Positions 56,033 through 64,000 of a DNA stretch of 64,000 nucleotides are shown here, in pieces. The notes beneath the pieces were generated by a model. That model saw nothing but the letters and a program-made list of their open reading frames with translations, was not told where the DNA came from and did no database searches. The first letter of the stretch is position 1. Every line of letters begins with the position of its first letter. Position numbers and translations under genes: made by a program. Origin of the DNA: Lunularia cruciata (taxonomy: Eukaryota; Streptophyta; Marchantiopsida; Lunulariales; Lunulariaceae); the NCBI GenBank assembly GCA_948567375.1, contig OX419755.1, positions 8,499,001 through 8,563,000 of the forward strand, read 5' to 3'.

Positions 56033-58512
56033 TGGGTTTTGAGAGGATTTCAAGAGAAGATAGTAGGGAAGTATTGAGAATTATCAAAAGGTGAGAAGGG
56101 CTACCAGTTTTTGGGAAAATCAAGAGAGGAGTTTCAAAAGAGAAAGTAGCAGAAGATTTCAAGAAAGGACAGTAGGGTTTTTGAGAAAGTGTAGAGGATT
56201 TCGAGAGAAGACAGTAGGGAAGTGATGGAGAATTATCAAAAGTGAGAAGAGCTGCCAGTTTTGGGAAATGAGGAGAAGAGTTTCAAGAGAGAAAGTTGGA
56301 GAAGATTTCAAGAGAAGATAGTAGAGTTTTGGGAAATTGCAAAGGATTTCGAGAGAAGACAGTAGGGAAGTATTGAGAATTATTGACAGGTGAGAAGGGC
56401 TGCTAGATTTTTGGGAAAATCAAGAGAGGAGTTTCAAAAGAGAAAGTTGCAAAAGATTTTGAGAAAGGACAGTAGGGTTTTTGGGAAAGTGCAGAGGATT
56501 TCAAGAGAAGACAGTAGGGAAGTGGTGGAGAATTATTGAAAGTGAGAAGAGCTGCCAATTTTGGGAAATGAGGAGAAGAGTTTCAAGAGAGAAAGTTGCA
56601 AAAGATTTCAAGAGAAGACACTAGAGTTTCGGGAAATTGTAGAGGATTTCAAGAGAAGACAGTAGGGAAGTATTGAGAATTATCGAAAGGTGAGAAGGGC
56701 TGCCAATTTTAGGGAAAATCAAGAGAGGAGTTTCAAAAGAGAAAGTTGCAAAAGATTTTGAGAAAGGACAATAGGGTTTTCGAGAGAAAGTGCAGAGGAT
56801 TTCAAGAGAAGACAGTAGGGAAGTATTGAGAATTATTGAAAGGTAAGAAGGGCTGCCAATTTTTGGGAAATCAAGAGAGGAGTTTCAAGAGAGAAAGTTA
56901 CATGAAAAAGTTGCAGAAATTTTGAGAAAAGGAGACAGAGGGTTTCGAGTTTTGACAGAGGACAAAAGGTGGGCAGGAAGGAAGTGAATCGAAAGGACTT
57001 GGAATGGTCGTGAAGGAGTAGTCAGGAAGGCTCTTTAGGGGCAGAGCGAAGGAAGAATGAGAAGAGAATAGATTTTGAGTTCTCAAAGAAGCAGTAAGTT
57101 TGAATTTCAAAGGGAGAAGTAGGATTCACGTGAAGATAAGTTGGCTAACGATTGATAGAACAGTGTGGGATTTTAGAGATTGGTGTTGATTTTCCTCAGA
57201 GAAACAAGAACACAAAATGGTTTGAATTTGGCAAAAGGCAGTAAGGGTCAATGACAAAGGAAGGATCAGGGGAAGGGGAAGGGAATCTGGCTGACAAACT
57301 GACAGAGCACCGTTGAGTGAGAAGCTCAAGAGAAGAACTTCCTATTGACAAGACAAAGGACTGTGAAGCATGGAGAGATTTTAGCCAGGATCAAAAATAG
57401 AAACCAAGAGAAGGATCTTCTAAGAGGACAATTAGTCTCAAAAGGAGAAGAAGAGAAGAAATCGCAGGGGAGAAACATGGAAGGTATTCGGAAGAACAAA
57501 AATCAGCAGAAAGGTTAGCAGGACAGAGGTGTCCTTAAGGGCTTGGCAGGAACAGAAAAATCTCGAGGGGTTTTGGAGGACAAAAAATCTCAAAAGGTTG
57601 GTTGGACAGAGAATCTGTTACTAGTTGAAGGTTCATCCAAAACTTACTCAAAGAGCAGAGAGGAAAGGCCAAACTAGCTTACAAAGGAAAGGTGGAAAGG
57701 AACAAAAGAAGAGAGAAGTCATGTTTAGCTCAGGATAATACGAGGACTGGATATAGAAACTCGATATGGGAATTGTCAGGAGCTTCTACCAGGCGTAGAA
57801 TCCTATGGCAAGAGCAATGCAGAGCGTTCGGGAAGATCTAACATACCAGAATATCAAAGAGAAAGGAGAATCCCGAGGAAGGACCTACTGGACAGTGGAG
57901 ACTTGGAAAGAACAACAAATTGGAGATGCTGCAGAACAAGGAGATGACGAGTTGTAAGGAATAGGAAATAGGACCTGCTCAATTTGTTTTCTTTCTTCAT
58001 GTGCTTGGCTAGTCAGTGTGCTTCGGTTTGGTCATTGTTTGGTTAGGAGCCGTGTGTCATGGCTCAAAGGATTATAAACTGCAAAACTTGGAATTGAAAT
58101 GGAAATGAGATTTTTAGTGATTGAGTGTGTGTACTTGATATGCAAACAGCGGTAGATAATAATAATGTAATTTTTTTTCTCTTTTTTTACTTTTTTTACA
58201 CTCAGTCCAGCTTATGTAGATGGGTCAGCACATTTAACTAATTGCCCGAGATTGAGTTTGGTTGCATAACTTGAGGATAACTCCACAAAACCCCACCAGA
58301 TCATTCTCTCTGGAATATCAGTCTAGACCAGAACTGCAAAACCCACCAAACCCAAAACATACTAAAGCCAAGGATAATAGACCTAACAAGAGGCCAAGAA
58401 TAATGAGCCGGGACTAATAATAGATGGTACGAGAAGGAAAAAACACTCCAAAAGCCTAAGCACAGGCATCCAGGTGCCCAGCGCAATCTCAAGACCATAG
58501 GATCCCTGCGAC
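56033..58512. other. Foreign 2.5-kb block in E3 5' LTR
   Basis: Non-LTR sequence with a 150-bp satellite (56040-56935), then a strongly purine-rich plus strand to about 57960. After that comes a mixed stretch with pyrimidine runs near 58168-58200 and no ORF I trust. Its ends show no target duplication or terminal repeats that I can see. It replaced LTR sequence, so it may have arrived by break repair. I recognise no known element. Confidence 0.6.
56040..56935. repeat. Satellite: about six 150-bp monomers in a dimeric pattern
   Basis: The word GAGGATTTC (or AAGGATTTC), followed by RAGAGAAGAYAGTAGGGAAG, recurs at about 56043, 56193, 56343, 56493, 56642 and 56796. Monomers alternate between type A (TATTGAGAATTAT, GGTGAGAAGGGCTGC) and type B (TGGAGAATTAT, AGTGAGAAGAGCTGCC), a 300-bp higher-order unit. 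The sixth monomer is type A again. Confidence 0.88.
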
Positions 58513-60395
58513 AACGGGCACACAATTTTTCATAGGTACTCCACTCCATCACTTGCACCTACTTCCACCTGCGGAGAGATCTCCTTCTTTACCTCTTCTC
58601 CTCCCAATACTCGCCTTCTTCTATGCAGTCGTCATATTGGAATAGACGCTTCACTTCCCGAGCTAGCATTTGCTTCTTCCCTTGCCTTGCTTGGACCCGC
58701 TTCACACTTCACCTTGCTCTCGACCAAACTCCTCTCTGAATCATAATCTTCTTCTCCTCTGGTTTGGGTACCTCATCCTCCAACTTTGCATTATTTTCTT
58801 CCTCGAGCTCCACCCAAACTTCTTCTTCTTCCGCAGCAGGCACCGACGTCATCTCCCCACCTTCATCACTATTGCTACTCGCATCCCCACTTTGCAGCGT
58901 GAGCTTCGGTTCCTCCTCGTGTTCCGAGTCTTTGGACTTGCACTCAGCTTTGCCTTCCGAGTCTTCCTCTGATGACGCAATCACCACTATGCCTTTCCTT
59001 GGGTTTCCTCTCCTGGTCTCCCAAGGTCTTGTCTTCTATATCTCTTTGCCTTCTCCTTGTTGACTCTGCTTCTTCAACTTTGGAGTACTCACTTCTACCT
59101 CCACGCTCTTGCCCGTCTGCGCATAGTACTCATCAATGCTTCAGAGTTGAAGAATGTATTGTTGCCGCGTTGACTTCTCTTCTCAAGTCGGGATGAAAGT
59201 GAGACGCCATTCTACTGCGCTCTGCCAAATTGAGCAAATTCAAACCAAGGTAGAAATGTGCTACAAACGGCATGATGTAGTGTGGAGGCGACTTATCCCG
59301 CAAATTCCACACCATTTGTCTCATCCTCCAATGGAAGCACCTTGCCTAGTTGATAGGTTCCCCTGCAAACATCTTATGGAAGAACACCACTTGGTGTTTC
59401 ATCACATAAGTTGTTCCCTCCGGCTTTAGGATTGCCATGAGAGCACTCACGATCCCTCTCTTCACTAGATCTTTGTAACTCTCAACCTTATACTCATTCT
59501 TTGTTCTCTTTGAAGAGAAGGCATCCCTCACCTCTTGGGTTTCTTTGGCTACTTCTCCCTTCTCCAAGAACGTGACACCCTACTCCGCGCCTGCCTCTCT
59601 TCCATGCACCAATCTCCAATCTGACTCTGTCCAACAAGCCGGATTTCCTCTCTTCCCCTCTTCTTTGGGGCCATCAAGACACTTACTCTCAATTATCTCG
59701 GTCATGAAACATGGAAAACTTACCTTCCTATTCCACGCCAAGAAGATGATCCAAAGTCGCCTCAAGACTTTGATTCTCACGATCACATCTAACCTCCAAA
59801 TTGCATGATTTCTCATTGCAAATTTGGAGTTCTTCTTTCCTCCTCCCATCTCTCTTGCTTCCTCACTGTCTCTTGGTTTAACTCTCTTGAATTCTCTTCT
59901 ACACACTAGTCCATCTTCAACTCTACTTCCCTTCCCATGATCTCTTGTAGGATGACTCCTCAACGGCAAAGGAAAATTGCTCGACATTGCTCATCGTTAG
60001 CCCAATTTTTATAGAGTAGTTCCTTCTTTATCTCTCTTCAATTTGAGTTTCTACCGAGAAATCACACCTCTTGCATGCGCCTGTCACTATCAATTGTACT
60101 TCAGCATATGGCCGCCAGTTTTGAATGGTCCCTTTTTGAATTTCTTCCCCCGAAGAAAGGTTGTTACACTGTCTTCATCTTGGGTTGAGCTCCTCCACGA
60201 TACAAAGACTTCTTACTTCAAGTTGTATGCTGATAGGGCAAGTCCGAGTACTTTGCCTTATGACCCAAAGCCACTTTACCTTGGGTTTCATCCCGAAGAC
60301 TCTTTCCTTCACCTTCTTTGGCTATATAGGCACAATCCGACTTCTCTATATACTTCTTCTCCATTTCCAAAAAAACAAAAAATGTGGGTACCACA

Positions 60396-60400
60396 ATTGA
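60396..60400. repeat. Target-site duplication ATTGA, right copy (E3)
   Basis: Partner of 29266-29270. E2 pol resumes here. Confidence 0.93.
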
Positions 60401-61990
60401 CCATCTACATGAAGAAGGGTGTAGATTACATGGTGATTTTGGAGGACAAGAAGGCTCTCAAAGCTTTTGAGGAGCTCAAGAAATCCCTTGTTGTAGCTCC
60501 AATTCTTGCTAAACCTGATTGGAGTAAGCCTTTACATTGATGTAGAGCCTTTCCTCTACATTGATGCTTCTAATGTAGCTATAGGATGCACTCTTAGTCA
60601 ATTAGACCAAGATGGGCATGATCATCCAATAGCTTATGCTAGTAGGCAGATGGTTTCAGCAGAGAAGAACTACTTTGTCACGGAGAGAGAAGGGTTGGCA
60701 GTGATCTTTGGTCTCAAAAAGTTTAGACACTACTTGATTGGAGGGAAAGTCACCATTGTCACGGATCACAAGGCTTTGAAGTACATCTTCAACAAGCCTA
60801 ATGTTGAAGGGAGACTAGCAAGGTGGATGATACTCTTGTCTGAGTATGACTACACCATTGAGGATAGGCCAAGAAAGAAACATGCAAATGCTGATTTGTT
60901 ATTTAGACCCTATGATCATGATGGAGATGAGCTAGTGGATGATTCCTTCCCAGATGAAGAGCTTATGACAATCTCAATCACTCAAGAGGTTCCAATGGAG
61001 TACAAGGAGATTGTGGATTTTCTGACAAGAGGTAACTATCCAAAAGGGATGCATGCTAGGGAGAGGAAGGCCCTTGCAGCAAGATCTAGACCTTACACAA
61101 TGGTGGAGGATATTATTTCTCACCAAGGAGCAGATGGTCTACTTTGCAGAGCAATGGGTGAAGAAGAGTCTATCCTACTCATAAAGGAGTTTCATGAAGG
61201 TTTAGTATGTGGAGGACACTTTGCAAGAAAGGTGACTGCTTTCAAGATTCTAGATGCAAGTTACCATTGGAGAGGGATTTTCAAGGATTGTCTTGATTAT
61301 TGCAAAACTTGTCATGTTTGTCAAGCTTTTGCTAGAAAGTCTACATCCACTCCACCACTTAGATCAATTCCATTGCTATGACCTTTTGAGAAGTGGGGAA
61401 TTGATTTTGTAGGTCCTCTTAGTAGAACCCAAGGAACAATTGGTACATTGTGGTAGTTATTGATTACCTTACCAAGTGGGTTGAGGCTAGACCATTGAGG
61501 GACAATAATGAAGATGAAGTGGGTAGATTTCTTTATGAATGCATTGTCACTAGGTTTCGATGCCCTTTGGAGTTGGTTTTTGATAGAGGAAGAGAGTTTA
61601 CAAGAAGCATTACTATAGCCATGCTACGACATTTCTCTATCACACATAGAGTAACTACATCCTATAAGCCAAATTCCAATGGCTTGGTAGAGAAAACCAA
61701 TCAGACCTTGTGCATGATGTTGGCCAAAGATGCAGAAATGGAGGAGGCTAAACATCATTGGGACAAGAGGATTCATGTAGGTTTGTGGGAGTATAAGACA
61801 ACCATGAAGACTTCCACCGGATATTCTCCATTTTAATTGGTATATGGTACTGACTCTACCTTACCTATTTACTTTGATCTTCCTACCTTCTAAAGCATTC
61901 ATAGGAGATTGAAGAAAGCACAAGGAGGTGATGCAGAGAAGTCAAGGAAGGATCGACTCATGGAGTTGGAAGAGGTAAGAGCAATTGCTA
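60401..61990 (+). pseudogene. E2 RNase H and integrase (after E3)
   Basis: The frame open at 60506-61381 has RNase H (FLYIDASNVAIGCTLSQ, REGLAVIFGLKKFRHYL, TIVTDHKALKYIF, HANADLLFRPY) and the integrase zinc domain (CGGHFARKVTAFKIL ... CKTCHVC). A TGA near 61379 follows, then first Asp WGIDFVGPL, a 1-nt shift, and 61450-61836 with LVFDRGREF and NGLVEKTNQ, so the D-D-E set is visible. It is degraded after 61836. No chromodomain or PHD finger follows. Confidence 0.9.
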
Positions 61991-62304
61991 TGGTTTGAGT
62001 GGAGCAAGCCCAAAGGAAAAAAAAAAGAAGGAGAGCTATGACAAGAGACAAGGCAAGAAGAAGGTGGAGCCTTTCAAAGACAATGATTGGGTAATGTTGT
62101 TTGATTCCATTTGATTCAAGAGAGTGCAAAAGAAGTTTTTGCCTAAGTACTTTGGACCTTTCATAGTGGAGAAGGTGTAGAGTAATAACACCTATGATCG
62201 CAAGGAGTTGGGTGGAAGACACTTTGATAGGATTAACCATGATAAGTTAAAGATGTACCATAGAAGGTAGAGAGACCTTCACTTTGAGGACAAAGTGAAA
62301 ACTT
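61991..62304 (+). other. E2 integrase tail and 3' untranslated region
   Basis: Broken frames resemble an integrase C-terminus (KFLPKYFGPFIVEKV-like at about 62130-62180). Then comes non-coding sequence up to the polypurine tract. No additional domain. Confidence 0.55.
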
Positions 62305-62318
62305 AGTCCGGGGGTAAA
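62305..62318 (+). promoter_or_regulatory. E2 polypurine tract
   Basis: AGTCCGGGGGTAAA lies directly before the LTR start TGTAACACCC; the preceding TTTGAGGACAAAGTG is typical of plant gypsy 3' ends. Confidence 0.75.
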
Positions 62319-62550
62319 TGTAACACCCATTTGTGCATGTGTGTGGTATTGTGATATTTAGCTTGGTATTACAAGTACTTAACAGATATTATTTATATAG
62401 AGATAAAGGATGGTTCTATATTAGTCATGGTTAGCTAAATTTAGTCATAGCTAAGATAGAGTGGACCTTACTTTAGAGGAAGTAGAAAAGATGAGCACCA
62501 CTATTTTAGATTTTAGTGTGTTGACTTGGTATTTTAGTGTGTTGACTTGA
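62319..62550 (+). repeat. E2 LTR shared by two tandem units, truncated
   Basis: The first 230 bp match the E2 5' LTR from TGTAACACCC to GTGTTGACTTG. It then jumps directly to the leader (compare about 24998), so the rest of the LTR and the primer site are deleted. Confidence 0.85.
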
Positions 62551-63144
62551 GATTTTGCCCAAAATCTCAAGTTTGAGATTTGGACTTGAAATATCTACAC
62601 ATTATAGCTTAGGTTATCATTTAGTTATCACACTTTATTTATTGTGAGAACTACTATGCACACTAGGCTAGAATTTTTGAAAGTTGATAGGGTAAACTAC
62701 TCTCGCAACTGCATGCTCTCTAGAAAATGGTACAGAGTCTGCCATTTCCTCAATTTTCAATACATTGTTCTGAAAATTTCCAAGAACATTTAGTGCATTA
62801 TATATTACCTGCTGACACAAAACTTAGAGAGAGATCATTCTTGTGCATAGAGTTATGAGTTTCTAAAGTGAGGGAGTGGTTTTCAAACCAAATTTGAAAT
62901 ATGTGTGCTGAATAGAGAGATGTTTATAGCCAAATGGCTCAATGAAAAGATCTGAAATTTTTCCCTAAGGGATGCCCTAGAGTTATGATCAAGGGTGCAA
63001 AAGTTCAGAGGATTGTGATATACTAGTTGAGAGATCTTAGTGACATTGTGAGGAAGGGTCAATTCTGTAGAGTTGAGATCTCATGCATGAGGAGTTTAAG
63101 AAAAACCAAAAACATGTTTCAGTGTTAAGATTCATCTTGGGAAT

Positions 63145-63597
63145 ATGGAGTGTCATCAAAAGTGGAAATTGAGACTACACAAGGTTCCCCAATGGATTGA
63201 GGTGATTTTAGGGGTGGATTTGAGGAAAAGGGAGTTTAAACTAGAATTTGAAAAGAGTGTTGAGAGGATCCAAAAACATACACCACTTGGAGGAAAGAGT
63301 GAGTCTAAATGCTTTCTATGTAGAGAGAAGGGACATAAGGCAAGTTCATGTCCATTGAGGGAAAGGAGAGGATTACTTGACTCAGGTTTGCATGTTGGAC
63401 CTTCTTCACCAAGATTGGGAGGGAGAGGATCTAAGACCAAGGAGTTGTGTGAGGTTTGTTGAGTTGAAGGACTTCCAAAAGGACATGAGTGTAACGGAGT
63501 AAAAGCACTTTTGGAGACTTTGGTGAAGGATCTTGGAGAGAATCTTAGTAAAGCTACAGAAATACCACCACCTTCATCAACAAGTTCTCAAGATTAG
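63145..63597 (+). pseudogene. E2b copy of the extra zinc-knuckle ORF
   Basis: Open to a TGA at about 63460, inside the second Cys/His cluster (CEVC, stop, VEGLPKGHEC), then the same frame to PPSSTSSQD. The knuckle CFLCREKGHKASSC is intact. Compared with 25595-26068 it lacks about seven codons in frame after SSCPL. The single stop is a GGA-to-TGA change. Confidence 0.8.
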
Positions 63598-63805
63598 TGG
63601 TGGAGATAATCTTTCAACTTATGGATAAACTATCCATGAGAGTTTGATTAATATGCACTCTAGGATTTGATGTTGCTATAGAAATTTTGGAGAACTTGAA
63701 CCTTTTGTGTTCTCTAGGGCAGATTTCTCTCAAATGGTGTTGTTAGTCATGCACATACTCTATTAGTTATAGAGTGAGAGAAAAGAAAGATAGTGAGGAG
63801 CTAAG

Positions 63806-64000
63806 ATGGGGAAACTTTTGGTTTTCTTTGGCAAGGATGGAGAAGATGTGGAGGCCTTTGTGAGAGACTTCAATAGAGTTTGCATAGGAAAAAATGAGAG
63901 GAGGAAGAATGAGTGAGCCTCACTATTACCAGATTTCTTTGAGGATGTAGCACTTACATGGTATAAGTCAGAATACCAAAAGAGAGAGAGGAGAGATGAG
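63806..64000 (+). pseudogene. E2b gag start (partial)
   Basis: MGKLLVFFGKDGEDVEAFVR aligns with E2 gag from 26300. A TGA replaces Trp in the NEWAS stretch near 63916. Cut by the window end. Confidence 0.8.

Larger units (their letters stand above)
55788..59987 (-). pseudogene. LTR ORF copy in E3 5' LTR
   Basis: The minus ATG at 59987 (MSSNFPLPLRSHPTRDHGKG) begins a frame open to a TGA near 59578. It then runs 59567-59346 and 59324-59133 (HYIMPFVAHFYLGLNLL) with stops. The acidic linker at 58987-58709 is the same subtype as in the E3 3' LTR. The coiled coil is lost to the foreign block, and the tail is at 56032-55788. Confidence 0.8.
29271..60395 (-). mobile_element. E3: family-L retrotransposon on minus strand, heavily invaded
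   Basis: Read on the minus strand it starts TGTGGTACCCACA at 60395 and ends TTGTCACA at 29271, flanked by ATTGA. The 5' LTR is 55148-60395 (with a foreign 2.5-kb block), gag-pol remnants are 44498-47894, and the 3' LTR is 29271-44497 (split by E4). Both LTRs carry the same LTR-ORF subtype (MVIASSEEDSEGKAECKSKD), which pairs them. The end of the 5' LTR, primer site and most of gag are missing where E5 sits. The RT core is deleted. Confidence 0.88.
55148..60395 (-). repeat. E3 5' LTR with foreign block
   Basis: On minus it starts TGTGGTACCCACA at 60395. A TATA-like CTATAAAAAT lies near 60010-60020. It carries the LTR ORF and lacks its last 140 bp or so at 55148. From about 56033 to 58512 the LTR is replaced by unrelated sequence, while about 855 bp of LTR (compare 30310-31165) are missing. 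Confidence 0.85.
24044..62550 (+). mobile_element. E2: Ty3/gypsy element of a second family, split by E3
   Basis: Pieces in order: 5' LTR (24044-24740), leader, an extra zinc-knuckle ORF (25595-26068), gag, protease, RT (to 29270), then E3, then RNase H and integrase (60401 onward), polypurine tract and 3' LTR start (62319). The LTR starts TGTAACACCC. It is inserted in the E0 3' LTR. The reading frame on either side of E3 joins once one ATTGA copy is removed. A second unit of the same family follows without a complete LTR between them. Confidence 0.88.
62319..64000 (+). mobile_element. E2b: start of a second, tandem E2-family unit
   Basis: After the truncated LTR come the leader (62551-63144), the extra ORF (63145-63597) and the start of gag (from about 63806), in the same order as in E2. 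It continues past the window end. An LTR-internal-LTR-internal layout without a second complete LTR suggests recombination between LTRs of two copies, or tandem integration. Confidence 0.85.

Noticed and set aside
56040..56935. CRISPR-like array
   Set aside because: The 150-bp repeats are contiguous and diverged, without unique spacers; plant context. It is a satellite.
1..64000. Any intact host gene, rRNA or microRNA locus
   Set aside because: All protein similarity I can see is to retrotransposon gag, pol or LTR ORFs; no intron-bearing host gene pattern or RNA gene signature was found by reading both strands.

Overview
This window looks like plant nuclear DNA made almost entirely of nested LTR retrotransposons of the Ty3/gypsy (Metaviridae) type. 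I found no convincing host gene, tRNA, rRNA or CRISPR array. The FIDDF-type reverse transcriptase motif, the tRNA-Asp-like primer site and the very long LTRs point to a repeat-rich land plant with a large genome. I lean towards a non-flowering plant (fern, lycophyte, bryophyte or conifer), but that is inference.

Layout, from oldest host to youngest guests. Family L has LTRs of about 3.8 kb that carry their own long ORF. E0 (plus, about 905 to 24043, old and decayed) is a family-L element. It is interrupted by the 3' end of a chromodomain gypsy element (2622-3890) and by E1 (6510-20034). E1 is another family-L element, with both LTRs and a 5-bp target duplication ATATG. The 3' LTR of E0 is cut at 24043 by E2 (24044-62550), an unrelated gypsy family with an extra zinc-knuckle ORF ahead of gag. 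A second E2-type unit (62319 to the window end) shares the E2 3' LTR in a tandem arrangement. Inside the pol of E2 sits E3 (minus strand, 29271-60395, family L, target duplication ATTGA). Inside the 3' LTR of E3 sits E4 (minus strand, about 31817-43255, target duplication CTCCT). Between the E3 gag-pol remnant and the E3 5' LTR lies E5 (plus, 47895-55147), a family-L element with most of pol and the 3' LTR deleted. The E3 5' LTR also contains a 2.5-kb foreign block with a 150-bp tandem satellite.

Two things stand out. First, E4 encodes gag, protease, a C5-cytosine DNA methyltransferase joined upstream of reverse transcriptase, RNase H, integrase and a C-terminal PHD finger, so it pairs a DNA-methylation writer with a likely histone reader. 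Second, every family-L LTR carries an ORF of about 850 codons (conserved N-terminal domain, acidic linker, long coiled coil) with its own TATA box just upstream. A 1.75-kb piece of this LTR gene has also been captured inside E4, between protease and methyltransferase.

All copies are decayed by stop codons and frameshifts. In the best LTR-ORF copy most stops are C-to-T or G-to-A changes, as expected for methylated, silenced DNA. Coordinates of domain edges and junctions were read by eye and may be off by a few bases, more where the copies diverge.
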